Part shown: in pieces, positions 27,021 through 37,122 of the stretch
How the letters are laid out: each line of letters starts with the position of its first letter
Numbering within the stretch: position 1 is the stretch's first letter
Assembly: GCA_031400505.1 (NCBI GenBank)
Contig: JANNPZ010000026.1
Coordinates: forward strand, 9,739 to 73,738
Source: JAIYDJ01 sp031400505
GTDB taxonomy: Bacteria; Pseudomonadota; Alphaproteobacteria; Rhodobacterales; Rhodobacteraceae
DNA: 64,000 nt
Direction: 5' to 3'
Made by a program: the position numbers and the translations under genes
Notes under the pieces: model-generated
The model's input: the letters and a program-made list of their open reading frames with translations, nothing else
Databases searched by the model: none
What the model was told of the DNA's origin: nothing

Positions 27021-28108
27021 CGCTTAGCCTCTATATCGCGCGCCGGTTTGTTCTGCTGTTTGGCCAGGTCTTCGGGGCATTTCTTGGCATCATGCTCACG
27101 ATCGACATCATCGATCAGTTGCGCCGCTTTGCCGAACCCGGCATTTCGGTCCGCGAGGCGGCAGTGCTGGCGGCGATGAACGTGCCTGCAAGCTTGTATC
27201 GCATCCTGCCGCTTATCCTTGTCTTGTCGGCTATCGGGTTGTTTGTCGGTTTGGCGCGGTCCAGCGAGTTGGTGGCAATCCGGGCTGCGGGGCGCTCTGG
27301 GCTGCGGTTCGTGATGGCACCTGTCGGCACGGCCCTTGTGATCGGCGCGCTGGCGGTGGCGGTGCTGAACCCGCTGGTTGCGGCGACGTCGCGCGAGTAC
27401 GACAACTTGTCACAACGATATGCACGCGGCGGCTCGGTGCTGTCGATTTCCAAATCCGGGCTGTGGTTGCGTCAGGGCAGCGCGACAGGACAGACCGTCA
27501 TTCAATCGGCGCGGGCCAATCTGGACGGAACCGAACTTTATGACGCGACATTCCTGACATTTTCGCCCGACGGCACCCCGGCGCGGCGCATCGAGGCGGC
27601 GGTTGCGCGGCTGGAAACCGGGGTCTGGAGGCTGGCCGAGGTCAAGTCCTGGCCGCTGGACGCCGCCAACCCAGAGCGTGCAGCGGTCCGCGCATCCGAA
27701 GAAAGTTTGCCGACAGACTTGACTGCCGACAAGATCCGCGACGGGTTTGGCACGCCATCGGCAATCGGGATCTGGGATCTTCCAGCCTATATCGCGGATC
27801 TTGAAAGGGCCGGCTTTTCCGCCCGCGACCACCGGGTCTGGTTTCAGATGGAACTTGCACTGCCACTATTGTTCGCGGCGATGGTCCTGATTTCGGCGGC
27901 CTTTACCATGCGCCATTCGCGGTTGGGAAAGACCGGGTCGATGATCCTTTTGGCGTTGTTGGGCGGGTTCATCGCGTTTTTTCTGCGCAACTTCGGCCAG
28001 GTCCTGGGTGAAAACGGACAAGTCCCGATCGCCCTGGCTGCCTGGACGCCGCCGTTGGGCTGTGCATTGCTGGCGCTTGGTCTGCTGCTGCACCGCGAGG
28101 ACGGCTGA
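27017..28108 (+). CDS. lptG: LPS export permease LptG
   Basis: A 363-residue partner of LptF in the LPS extraction transporter. SLYIARRFVLLFGQVFGAF begins the first membrane helix; SSELVAIRAAGRSGLRF is the conserved cytoplasmic coupling-helix region expected to contact LptB; a periplasmic jellyroll and three C-terminal helices follow. The start overlaps lptF (ATGA). LptB, LptC and LptA are not in the window. Confidence 0.93.
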   Translation: MTLSLYIARRFVLLFGQVFGAFLGIMLTIDIIDQLRRFAEPGISVREAAVLAAMNVPASLYRILPLILVLSAIGLFVGLARSSELVAIRAAGRSGLRFVMAPVGTALVIGALAVAVLNPLVAATSREYDNLSQRYARGGSVLSISKSGLWLRQGSATGQTVIQSARANLDGTELYDATFLTFSPDGTPARRIEAAVARLETGVWRLAEVKSWPLDAANPERAAVRASEESLPTDLTADKIRDGFGTPSAIGIWDLPAYIADLERAGFSARDHRVWFQMELALPLLFAAMVLISAAFTMRHSRLGKTGSMILLALLGGFIAFFLRNFGQVLGENGQVPIALAAWTPPLGCALLALGLLLHREDG

Positions 28109-28109
28109 C

Positions 28110-30236
28110 ATGCGCTGTGTGTTCATTCTGCTTGCCCTGATGTGGACGGCACTGCCCGGCCTGGCGCAAGACCGTGCGAGCCTGATTGCCAACAGTCTGG
28201 CCATTCAGGGCAATGATGTGCTGGTGGCTGACGGCGATGTAGAGATTTTCTACCAGGGCAGCACGCTGCAGGCATCCAAAGTGACATATGACCGGCAGGT
28301 CGACCGGTTGTATATCGCGGGTCCGATCCGCATCCGTGACGCGAACGGCGATGTCATTCTTGCCGATCAGGCCGAATTGTCGGGCGACCTTACCGAAGGC
28401 ATCCTGTTGTCGGCCCGTCTGGTTCTGGACCAGCAGTTGCAACTGGCCGCGAATGAGCTGGTGCGGGTTGGCGGGCAGTATACGGCTCTGAACCGCGTAG
28501 CAGCATCCTCGTGCAAGATCTGCAAAGGCAATCCGACGCCGCTTTGGGAAATCAGGGCGCGGCGTGTGGTACATGACCAATTGGAACGGCAATTGTATTT
28601 CGACCACGCGCAATTCCGCATCGCCGGTGTGCCGGTATTCTATATCCCGCGTTTGCGAATGCCCGACCCGACGCTGACCCGCGCGACCGGCTTTCTGCTG
28701 CCCAGCATCCGCAGCACCTCTGGCCTGGGGTTCGGGGTGAAACTGCCGTATTTCATCAAGATCGGCGACCACCGGGATCTTTTGGTAACACCGTACATCA
28801 CCGCCAAACAGGGCCGCGGGATCGAATTGCGCTATCGTCAAGCATTTCGCACTGGCGATATCACAGTCAGTTTTGCGGCGTCTCGCGATGACCTGCTATC
28901 GGGTCAGATCCGTGGATATCTGACGGTTGAAGGTGGGTTCGACCTGCCCCGCGATTTCCGGCTGTCGTTCGATGGCATCGCGGTCAGCGATCGCGGCTAC
29001 CTGCTGGACTACGGGTTGTCCGATCAGGACCGTCTCGACAGTCGGATTGCGATCACCCGCACCCGACGCGATGAATTCATCGTGGCGGAACTGACCGGAT
29101 TTCAGACGCTGCGCGACGGGGAAAGCAACGAAACGCAGGCCTCTGTGGTGGGCGATCTGACACTGTATCACCGGTTTGCGCCGGCGCTGATCGGGGGAAC
29201 TGCGGGGGTATCCTTTCAGGGTCACGGTCACTATCGCCAGTCAGACAGCGGCGCGGATGGCGACGGCGACGGTATTGCCGATGGCCGCGACCTGGGCCGG
29301 TTTTCGGTGCATGCCGACTGGCGGCGCAATTGGTCGGGGCCGCTGGGCCTGCAATTGGCCGCGCTGGCCGAACTGCGGGCCGACGTCTATTCCATCGGTC
29401 AGGACGACATCTTTGCCGGCACCACACAGCAGACTTTTGGCGCGGCGGCGGTCGAATTGCGCTGGCCATGGGTAAAGACAGGTGCCACCGGGATCAGTCA
29501 CGTGATCGAACCGGTTGTGCAACTGGTCGCCGCCGGGTCCGACAGTGGCAATGTGCCCAACGAAGACAGCACACTGGCAGAGTTCGACGAAGGCAACCTT
29601 TTTTCGCTCAACCGCTTTCCCGGGGCCGACGCCGTTGAAAGCGGAAGGCGTGTCAACTTTGGGATCAACTACCTGCGCAGCGACCCCTTGGGCTGGACAC
29701 TGGGCCTGACAGCGGGGCGTGTGATCCGAGAGGCAGACAACGCAGCATTCGGCGACGCGTCGGGTCTGGCAGGTGTCACCTCGGATTGGCTCTTGGCAAT
29801 GCAGGTGCAGACGGCTGGCCTTAGTCTGACCAACCGGTTGCTGTTGGACGATGACCTGTCCATAGCCAAGGGCGAGTTCCGGATGGACTTCAATCGCAAC
29901 CGCTATGCCGTCGCTGCGAGTTATGTCTATGTGGTGGCCGATCCGATAGAGGATCGCGACGAGGCGACCCAGGAGCTGGTGTTGGATGCCGCCTATGATG
30001 TGAATTCCGCCTGGTCCACCAGCCTGTCCACCCGCTATGACCTGATTGCCGACCGGGCTACCCGCGCTGGCGTCGCCGTCAGCTTTCGTAACGAATGTAT
30101 CAACCTCAATCTTTCGCTCTCGCGTCGGTACACGTCCTCGACTAGTGTACAACCCACAACGGATTTCGGCCTTTCCGTCGAATTTCTGGGCATAAGTGGC
30201 AACTCGGTGCAAGTGGCGCGGCAGTGTCGACGGTAA
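28110..30236 (+). CDS. lptD: LPS-assembly protein LptD
   Basis: A 708-residue outer-membrane protein that inserts lipopolysaccharide into the outer leaflet. A Sec signal peptide (MRCVFILLALMWTALPGLAQ) is followed by an OstA-like N-terminal jellyroll (about 25-130) and a large beta-barrel; FYIPRLRMPDPTLTRATGFL is the conserved junction. Cys pairs in SSCKICKG and near the C-terminus (NECINL, RQCRR) could form the inter-domain disulfides known in LptD. It starts one base after the lptG stop. The barrel would need SurA and Bam for folding, and surA is next. Confidence 0.93.
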   Translation: MRCVFILLALMWTALPGLAQDRASLIANSLAIQGNDVLVADGDVEIFYQGSTLQASKVTYDRQVDRLYIAGPIRIRDANGDVILADQAELSGDLTEGILLSARLVLDQQLQLAANELVRVGGQYTALNRVAASSCKICKGNPTPLWEIRARRVVHDQLERQLYFDHAQFRIAGVPVFYIPRLRMPDPTLTRATGFLLPSIRSTSGLGFGVKLPYFIKIGDHRDLLVTPYITAKQGRGIELRYRQAFRTGDITVSFAASRDDLLSGQIRGYLTVEGGFDLPRDFRLSFDGIAVSDRGYLLDYGLSDQDRLDSRIAITRTRRDEFIVAELTGFQTLRDGESNETQASVVGDLTLYHRFAPALIGGTAGVSFQGHGHYRQSDSGADGDGDGIADGRDLGRFSVHADWRRNWSGPLGLQLAALAELRADVYSIGQDDIFAGTTQQTFGAAAVELRWPWVKTGATGISHVIEPVVQLVAAGSDSGNVPNEDSTLAEFDEGNLFSLNRFPGADAVESGRRVNFGINYLRSDPLGWTLGLTAGRVIREADNAAFGDASGLAGVTSDWLLAMQVQTAGLSLTNRLLLDDDLSIAKGEFRMDFNRNRYAVAASYVYVVADPIEDRDEATQELVLDAAYDVNSAWSTSLSTRYDLIADRATRAGVAVSFRNECINLNLSLSRRYTSSTSVQPTTDFGLSVEFLGISGNSVQVARQCRR

Positions 30237-30261
30237 GGGCAGACGGTAAGGTACGGCTGGA

Positions 30262-31488
30262 ATGAAGATGCGACAGATGGGCTGGATAAAGACTTGTGCG
30301 ATGTCGGCGGTCGCGGTGGTGATGGCATCCCTGTCATCGCCGGCGCAGGATCTTTTCGCGCCGATCATGATGGTAAACGACCAGGCGATCACGCGCTATG
30401 AACACACGCAGAGGGTGTTGTTCCTGCAACTGCTGCGCCAGGAGGGCGATCTGCCGCAGGTGGCAATGGATGGTCTGATCAACGAACGGTTGCAGCTTCA
30501 GGCGGCGAAATCGGTCGGGTTGGTCCTAACGCCCGAGCAGATTACCGAAGGGATGACGACCTTCGCATCGCAAGCCAATCTTTCGGCCGAAGAGTTCATC
30601 GCGGCCATCGGTGAAGGCGGGGTCGAACCGCAGACGTTTCGCGATTTCGTCGAAGCCGGGCAATCATGGCGCGAACTGATCCGGGCAAAATATGGCCCCC
30701 AGACCGAGATCAGCAACGCTGAAATCGACCGTGCGATTGCTGCAGGTCTGGCACCGGGCGGCCCGGTGCAGGTCCTGTTGGCGGAAATCGTGCTGCCCAC
30801 CGATGGCAGCGTCGAAGGTGGTGATGCCTTGGCACTCGCCCGCCGTCTGCAAACCGAAATCCGAACCGAAACCGGCTTTGGCAACGCGGCGCGGCGCTAT
30901 TCCGCCTCTGAAACCGCGCCGACAAGCGGCCGGATTGACTGGCAACCGATCGACGCGCTTCCCGCGGCCACAGCGGCAAAACTGCGCGGCATGAAAGTTG
31001 GCACCGTCAGCGAACCGTTCAGCGTGCCGGGGGCGGTCGTGCTTTATTATCTGCGCGACATCAACCAGCAACCCGGAGAGGCCGCGACGACGAAGTCTCT
31101 GGAATTCGCACAGTTTATGGTTCCGGAAGACGGCGGGACCGATGCGGAAATGTCCCGTTTGCGTGCAGATGTCGACACCTGCGACGGTCTTTACGCGCAG
31201 GCTGAAGGACTGCCCGAGGATCGGTTGCTGCGCCAGACACTGCCTGAGGCCGAAGTGCCGGCAAACCTGGCAGGTGCACTTGCAAGGCTTGATGCCAACG
31301 AAGCTGACACCTCTCTTCAGCGCGGCGGATTTCGGGTGTTCCTGATGCTTTGCAGCCGGACGCCAACCACCGAGGTGCCGCCATCGCGCAGTGAAATGCG
31401 CAGCCGCCTTGCGAACGTGCGACTGGCGGGGCAAGCCGAACTCTACCTGTCCGAACTGCGCGCCGAAGCGATCATCCGGACACCGTGA
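30262..31488 (+). CDS. surA: SurA-like periplasmic chaperone/peptidylprolyl isomerase
   Basis: A 408-residue exported protein with a signal sequence ending near PAQ (about residue 29). The SurA N-terminal helical domain opens with DLFAPIMMVNDQAITRYEH and INERLQLQAA. One parvulin-like domain lies at about residues 165-270; the C-terminal module is more divergent than in enterobacterial SurA, and the second parvulin domain is not obvious. SurA escorts unfolded outer-membrane proteins such as LptD. It lies directly after lptD and its stop overlaps the pdxA start (GTGA). Confidence 0.85.
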   Translation: MKMRQMGWIKTCAMSAVAVVMASLSSPAQDLFAPIMMVNDQAITRYEHTQRVLFLQLLRQEGDLPQVAMDGLINERLQLQAAKSVGLVLTPEQITEGMTTFASQANLSAEEFIAAIGEGGVEPQTFRDFVEAGQSWRELIRAKYGPQTEISNAEIDRAIAAGLAPGGPVQVLLAEIVLPTDGSVEGGDALALARRLQTEIRTETGFGNAARRYSASETAPTSGRIDWQPIDALPAATAAKLRGMKVGTVSEPFSVPGAVVLYYLRDINQQPGEAATTKSLEFAQFMVPEDGGTDAEMSRLRADVDTCDGLYAQAEGLPEDRLLRQTLPEAEVPANLAGALARLDANEADTSLQRGGFRVFLMLCSRTPTTEVPPSRSEMRSRLANVRLAGQAELYLSELRAEAIIRTP

Positions 31489-32534
31489 CCCCCCGATTGC
31501 CCATCGTTCTGACGTGCGGTGAGCCGGCAGGCATCGGCCCGGAGTTGGCACCCCTTGCCCGGGCTGCACTGGGGGACGAGGTTCCGTTCTTCTGGATCGG
31601 CGATCCTGCGCATTTGCCCGCAGGAACCGCAATTGCGGTGATCGAACGTCCGGAACAGGCGTTGGAGGTCCCTGGAAGGTTGCTGCCGGTGTTGGCACAT
31701 CCGTTCCCTGCTCCACAGCGGCCGGGGGTTGCCGAACCTGCCAACGCCGCCTCGGTCATCGCGGTCATTGCCCGCGCAGTGGCGCTGGTGCAGGCCGGTC
31801 AGGCCGGGGCGGTCTGCACCGCACCGATCCACAAGAAGGCCTTGCAAGATGGCGCCGGGTTCGCTTTTCCGGGGCACACGGAATTTCTGGCGCATCTTTC
31901 CGGTGACGTGCCGGTGGCGATGATGCTGGCTTGTCCAGCACTTCGGGTGGTGCCGGCCACGATCCACATTCCGCTGGGACAAGTCGCGACCGCGCTGACC
32001 GCAGGTGTGCTGGAGCAGGTTCTGCGACTGACCCATGCCGGACTGATCCGCGATTTTGCGATCCCGCATCCCAGGATTGCCGTTGCCGGGCTGAACCCGC
32101 ATGCAGGTGAAGGTGGCGCGATGGGGCACGAGGATATCACGGTGATAGCGCCGGTTCTGCGGCGGTTGCAGGCAGAAGGTATGATGCTGACCGGCCCGCT
32201 GCCTGCCGACACGATGTTTCACCCGCGCGCACGGGACGGGTATGATGCTGCTGTTTGCATGTATCACGATCAGGCTTTGATTCCGATCAAGACGCTGGAT
32301 TTTGACGGCGGCGTGAATGTGACGCTTGGCCTGCCGTTTGTGCGCACCTCGCCGGATCACGGGACGGCATTTGATATTGCCGGGCGCGGCATTGCGCGCG
32401 CGGACAGTCTGGTCGCTGCGTTGCGGATGGCGCAAAGCATGGCCCGCATGCGGGCTGGGCGCGCCAGGGGCCAGCCCCCGGACCCCCGGGATATTTTCAC
32501 CAAGATGAAAGGCGTGCAACTTGGCAACGATTGA
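31485..32534 (+). CDS. pdxA: 4-hydroxythreonine-4-phosphate dehydrogenase
   Basis: A 349-residue enzyme of the deoxyxylulose-5-phosphate-dependent vitamin B6 pathway, oxidising 4-phosphohydroxy-threonine. CGEPAGIGPELAP at the N-terminus, HKKALQDGAGFAFPGHTEF, NPHAGEGGAMGHED and SPDHGTAFDIAG are conserved substrate and metal-binding blocks. The start is GTG at 31485, overlapping the surA stop. The last 15 or so residues (GQPPDPRDIFTKMKG onward) are encoded by a dispersed repeat and do not look like native PdxA. The gene overlaps rsmA by 14 bases. Confidence 0.93.
   Translation: MTPRLPIVLTCGEPAGIGPELAPLARAALGDEVPFFWIGDPAHLPAGTAIAVIERPEQALEVPGRLLPVLAHPFPAPQRPGVAEPANAASVIAVIARAVALVQAGQAGAVCTAPIHKKALQDGAGFAFPGHTEFLAHLSGDVPVAMMLACPALRVVPATIHIPLGQVATALTAGVLEQVLRLTHAGLIRDFAIPHPRIAVAGLNPHAGEGGAMGHEDITVIAPVLRRLQAEGMMLTGPLPADTMFHPRARDGYDAAVCMYHDQALIPIKTLDFDGGVNVTLGLPFVRTSPDHGTAFDIAGRGIARADSLVAALRMAQSMARMRAGRARGQPPDPRDIFTKMKGVQLGND
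32467..32511 (+). repeat. Dispersed C-rich palindromic repeat, copy 3 (inside pdxA)
   Basis: GGGGCCAGCCCCC, then GGACCCCC, GGGATATTTTCACC and AAGATGAAA match the other copies. Here the element is in frame within the 3' end of pdxA, and its right end supplies AAAGGCG, the likely ribosome binding site for the TTG start of rsmA. Confidence 0.75.
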
Positions 32535-33387
32535 TGGCTTGCCGCCGTTGAGAGACGTGATCAAGGCGCATGATCTGATGGCAAAGCGGCAGTTGGGGCA
32601 GAATTTCCTGCTGGATCTGAACCTGACCGCCAAGATCGCACGGCTGGCCGGAGACCTGTCCGGGTGTGATGTGCTGGAAGTGGGGCCTGGTCCCGGTGGG
32701 TTGACGCGCGGGCTGCTGGTCGAAGGTGCGCGGCGGGTTCTGGCGGTAGAAAAGGACGCGCGCTGTTTGCCGGCACTGGCCGAGATTGCGGCGATTTATC
32801 CGGGGCGCCTGATGGTGATCAACGGCGACGCGCTGAGCGCCGATGTCTTGCCGCATCTGACGCCTCCGATCCGCGTGGTGGCGAACCTGCCTTACAATGT
32901 CGGAACCGAGCTGCTGATACGATGGCTGACGCCTGACCAATGGCCGCCGGTCTGGCAGAGTCTGACCTTGATGTTTCAGCGCGAGGTGGCCGAACGGATT
33001 GTGGCAAAGCCCGGGGGCGAGCATTACGGAAGACTGGCCCTGCTGGCCCAATGGCGCTGCGATGGCCGGATCGCCATGACACTGCCGCCCGAGGCCTTTA
33101 CACCGGCGCCCAAGGTTCATTCCGCCGTGGTGCATCTGACTGCCTTGCCCGCGCCACGCTATCCAGCCGACGGGGCAGTTCTGATGCGGTTGACCGCAGC
33201 GGCGTTCAATCAGCGCCGCAAAATGCTGCGGTCCAGCCTGAAAGGTCAGGCCCCCGACATCGAGGATCATCTGCGGGCAGCGGGGATTGTGCCCACGCAG
33301 CGCGCCGAAGAGGTGTCACTTGAGGCGTTTTGCGCCTTGGCGCGCAGTCTGCAAGCCGGCCGTCTGGAAGCTGTCCGGACGCAGTAG
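32521..33387 (+). CDS. rsmA: 16S rRNA (adenine1518/1519-N6)-dimethyltransferase
   Basis: A 288-residue KsgA-type enzyme that dimethylates two adjacent adenines in the 3' hairpin of 16S rRNA during 30S assembly. LGQNFLLDLNLTAKIA, LEVGPGPGGLTRGLL (SAM motif I) and ANLPYNVGTELL (catalytic NLPY) are intact. The start is probably TTG at 32521, giving the typical ATIDGLPPLRDVI opening; it lies inside the end of pdxA. A downstream ATG at residue 20 would truncate conserved sequence. It ends the envelope operon. Confidence 0.93.
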   Translation: MATIDGLPPLRDVIKAHDLMAKRQLGQNFLLDLNLTAKIARLAGDLSGCDVLEVGPGPGGLTRGLLVEGARRVLAVEKDARCLPALAEIAAIYPGRLMVINGDALSADVLPHLTPPIRVVANLPYNVGTELLIRWLTPDQWPPVWQSLTLMFQREVAERIVAKPGGEHYGRLALLAQWRCDGRIAMTLPPEAFTPAPKVHSAVVHLTALPAPRYPADGAVLMRLTAAAFNQRRKMLRSSLKGQAPDIEDHLRAAGIVPTQRAEEVSLEAFCALARSLQAGRLEAVRTQ

Positions 33388-34332
33388 CTACTCGGCCGCT
33401 TCACGCAACGTGTCACCAGACGGCACATCCGGTTCAGGCGTGGTGGCGACAACAGGCTTCGGGCTTCGCGGGCGACGCGTGCCAGCGGCGCGCGGTTTGG
33501 CTCCTGGTTTTTCGACCGGCGACACGGGCGGGTCAGAAGCCGCAACATCCGCAGTTGCAGCGTCGCCAGGTTCGACGCTGGCCGGCGCATCGGGGGCAAC
33601 GCCAGCAGCGGCGCGGCGCGGTTGTGTGGACCGGACGGGGCGGTCAATCGCCGCTTCCGGCGTTTCCACAAGGCCGGCATCTGCATCGTCTGACAAGTCG
33701 ATGACACCATGCGGTTCGATCAGCGCGTCTGCGGCGCGGTTGGGGGCATAGTCTGCCCTGAAATCCCTGCGCTGCTCGCCGCGATCCGGTGCCCGTTCGT
33801 CCCGGCGTGTGTCGGTGCGGTCCCGGTCCTGGCGGTTCTCTGTGCGGTTCTCGGGTTTGCTTTCTGATCTGTTGTCAATGCGCGGCTCCGAGCGGAAATC
33901 CACGCGGGTATCGGGACGCGCATCCGGGCGGCCCTCTGCGCGCGGCTCTTGCCGGTTGTCAGGGCGCTGCCCGTCACGGTCGCGCTGGCCATTCTGATTG
34001 CCATTCTGATTGCCGTTCTGCTGGCCGCCGCCCTGCTGCCCACCTTGAGGTTGGAATTGCTGACGGCTTTCCTGTTCGGCAGCAAGCTCGCGGTTCGCCT
34101 CGCTCAGCATGCGCGTGTAATGTTCTGCGTGCTGCAGAAAATTCTCTGCCGCAACACGGTCGTTTGACAGCTGCGCATCGCGCGCCAGAAACAGATATTT
34201 TTCAATGATCTGTTGCGGAGTGCCGCGCACTTTGCCTTCGGGACCGGAGCTGTCGAAGACCCGGTTGATGATATTGCCGAGCGTGCGCGGGCGGTTCGTC
34301 TTGGAACGCGAACGAGACTTGGAAGAGCGCAT
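33388..34332 (-). CDS. DUF4167 domain-containing protein
   Basis: A 314-residue protein with a conserved N-terminal DUF4167 module: RSSKSRSRSKTNRPRTLGN and GTPQQIIEKYLFLARDAQ followed by the AENFLQHAEHYTRML helix (about residues 1-75). The rest is a long disordered tail: Gln/Asn/Gly runs, then Arg/Asp-rich segments up to about residue 205, and an Ala/Pro/Val-rich end. Its function is not established; the basic, disordered tail suggests nucleic acid binding. Start is ATG at 34332. The stop abuts that of rsmA. The 175-bp gap upstream, before prmC, holds its promoter. Confidence 0.85.
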   Translation of the reverse strand: MRSSKSRSRSKTNRPRTLGNIINRVFDSSGPEGKVRGTPQQIIEKYLFLARDAQLSNDRVAAENFLQHAEHYTRMLSEANRELAAEQESRQQFQPQGGQQGGGQQNGNQNGNQNGQRDRDGQRPDNRQEPRAEGRPDARPDTRVDFRSEPRIDNRSESKPENRTENRQDRDRTDTRRDERAPDRGEQRRDFRADYAPNRAADALIEPHGVIDLSDDADAGLVETPEAAIDRPVRSTQPRRAAAGVAPDAPASVEPGDAATADVAASDPPVSPVEKPGAKPRAAGTRRPRSPKPVVATTPEPDVPSGDTLREAAE

Positions 34333-34507
34333 GTTGTCCTTTGATCCAGATGATCTGGCTATGACCGACACCTGCACCCTGTGATGCTTGAAAATGGCGA
34401 ACGGTAGCGGCTTTGCGTGAGGGGGATCGAGTGCCCCGTCCTTCGCGCAGTTTGATTAATCACAGTCGTCCGGTTCGAGCAAGGCTTTTCTTGCGAAAGG
34501 GGCATCG

Positions 34508-35337
34508 TCAGGTTGCGCAATGGCCTGACACGACACGGTCCCTGCCGTCGAGATCGGGCAAGATGGCAACCCGGTGCAACCCTGCCGCATGCATCAGTGC
34601 AGCGACCGCGGGGCCTTGGGTCGGTCCGATTTCGACCAAAAGTCGTCCGCCCGGCGCAAGATGTGCCCCCGCCTGCACCGTTATTGCGCGGTAAGCCGCC
34701 AATCCGTCTTCGCCCGGTGTCAGCGCCAGCGCCGGTTCCCAGTCGCGTACGTCCGGGGCAAGCGATGCGATGTCATGCGCAGCAATATAGGGCGGATTTG
34801 ACACAATCAGATCGAACTGGCCCGACACATTGGAAAACCAGTTGCCAACCTGCAGGGTCGCACGGTCTTGCAGGCGCAGATGCGTCCGGTTCTTATCCGC
34901 GACGGCGAGTGCCGCTGGCGACAGATCGACCCCGAGTCCCACAGCCAAAGGCCGCTCTGCGAGCAGCGTCAGCAAGATACAGCCCGTACCCGTCCCGAGG
35001 TCAAGAAGGCGGACAAAGGATTGGGACAGTGCAGCGGCCACCAGCGTTTCCGTTTCGGGGCGCGGGTCAAGCACATCGGGGGTCACCACGAAGACGCGCC
35101 CCCAGAAGAGCCGCTGACCGACGATCTGGGCGATCGGTTGGTGCCGGGTGCGTGCGGTGATCAGCGATTCCAGCATCGCCAGAACGGCCGGGTCAAGATC
35201 GTCCGACAGATGCAGGGTCAAGCGATCCGGCGCGACACCCATCGCATGGGCCAAAAGCCGCCTCGCGTCGCGGGCTGCGTCTTCGATCCCTGCATCCCGC
35301 AACCTGGCCACTGCCGCACGCAAGGCGAATGCACCGG

Positions 35338-35341
<4 letters not shown>
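34508..35341 (-). CDS. prmC: Release factor glutamine methyltransferase
   Basis: A 277-residue SAM-dependent enzyme that N5-methylates the Gln of the GGQ motif in release factors. LLDLGTGTGCILLTLL is the SAM site and LIVSNPPYIAAHD the catalytic NPPY motif; DPRPETETLV is the conserved substrate segment before them. Start ATG at 35341 overlaps the prfA stop as ATGA, so enzyme and substrate are cotranslated from one message. Length is normal. Confidence 0.95.
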
Positions 35342-36393
<1,052 letters not shown>

Positions 36394-36420
36394 GACTTGG
36401 GTGTGGCGACTTGAGCAGCG

Positions 36421-36546
36421 GCGGTCAAGGGGTCAGCTGCGGTCAGGGGGCCAGCTGCGGTCAGGAGGCCAGCGGCGATCAGGGGGCCAGCGGCGATAAG
36501 GGGGCCAGCGGCGATCAGGGGGCCAGCGGCGATCAGGGGGCCAACC
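36421..36546. repeat. Seven-unit 18-bp tandem repeat upstream of prfA
   Basis: Seven consecutive 18-base units begin at 36421, 36439, 36457, 36475, 36493, 36511 and 36529. The commonest form is GCGATCAGGGGGCCAGCG; early units read GCGGTCAGGGGGCCAGCT. Substitutions increase towards both ends. The array starts 28 bases upstream of the prfA start codon and runs directly into a dispersed repeat. Unit length is a multiple of three, so a plus-strand reading gives a Gly-Ala-Ser-Gly-Asp-Gln hexapeptide repeat, but no good start supports translation. Confidence 0.95.
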
Positions 36547-36600
36547 GCTGGGGGTTTCACACCCCCAGACCCCCGTGGGATATTTTCGCCAAGATGAAAC
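36546..36600 (+). repeat. Dispersed C-rich palindromic repeat, copy 4
   Basis: CGCTGGGGGTTTCACACCCCCAG forms the hairpin in two overlapping parts, followed by ACCCCC, GTGGGATATTTTCGCC and AAGATGAAA. It lies between the minisatellite and the 3' end of the DUF1499 gene, opposite in orientation to the flanking minus-strand genes, unlike copies 1-3. Confidence 0.85.
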
Positions 36601-36603
36601 CGA

Positions 36604-37122
36604 TCACAGCGCGCCCAACCAGGCCGTCAGGCGTGCGCGGTTGACCCCGAGATCCGAGACGCCAAAGCGTATCCGTGCCAGCACATCGAGCCGGGTGCCG
36701 GTCGGCATTTCAGTGGTTTGTGCCGTGGTATAGTCCGGGAAACCCCAAATGAGCGAGCGGGTCACCCATGTGATACGCCCGGTTTCTGCGCTGCCCGCAA
36801 GGCGGGTTGTGCGGGGGGTTGCGAGGGCCAGGCGGTCCAGTCTTGCGAGCAGGGTGGCCGAGACTTCGGGGCGCAGGCAGGTTGCGCGCGCGCCTGAGAG
36901 GGTCGATGCAAGCACTGTGCAATCGCCAGGGTCTTGCAGGTTGGTGGCCAGTGTCGTGGTAGCAGATGTCGTGGCCTGTGCCGTGGGATCGATGTGCCAG
37001 TCCGCCGGATCGGAGGGGGCGAGGCGTATGATGGCCGCGCCGGCAATCACGACGGCAAAGATGGTGCAAAGGATCACGCTGCGTATCCGCAAATGGCTAC
37101 CGGTGCTTCCTTGCCCAGTCAT
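36604..37122 (-). CDS. DUF1499 domain membrane-anchored protein
   Basis: A 172-residue protein with one N-terminal membrane segment (SVILCTIFAVVIAGAAIIRL) and a periplasmic domain. RITWVTRSLIWGFPDYTTAQ and the ending RFGVSDLGVNRARLTAWL are the conserved parts of DUF1499, whose function is not known. The ATG at 37122 lies 26 bases inside the end of the agmatinase gene, suggesting coupling. It ends just before the dispersed repeat and minisatellite. Confidence 0.75.
   Translation of the reverse strand: MTGQGSTGSHLRIRSVILCTIFAVVIAGAAIIRLAPSDPADWHIDPTAQATTSATTTLATNLQDPGDCTVLASTLSGARATCLRPEVSATLLARLDRLALATPRTTRLAGSAETGRITWVTRSLIWGFPDYTTAQTTEMPTGTRLDVLARIRFGVSDLGVNRARLTAWLGAL

Noticed and set aside
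36421..36546. CRISPR array
   Set aside because: Units are contiguous 18-mers without spacers, and no cas genes are nearby.
36411..36644. Collagen-like hexapeptide-repeat protein over the minisatellite
   Set aside because: The hexapeptide pattern is a direct result of the 18-bp unit length; the only start is a TTG with no ribosome binding site and the frame continues through a non-coding dispersed repeat.
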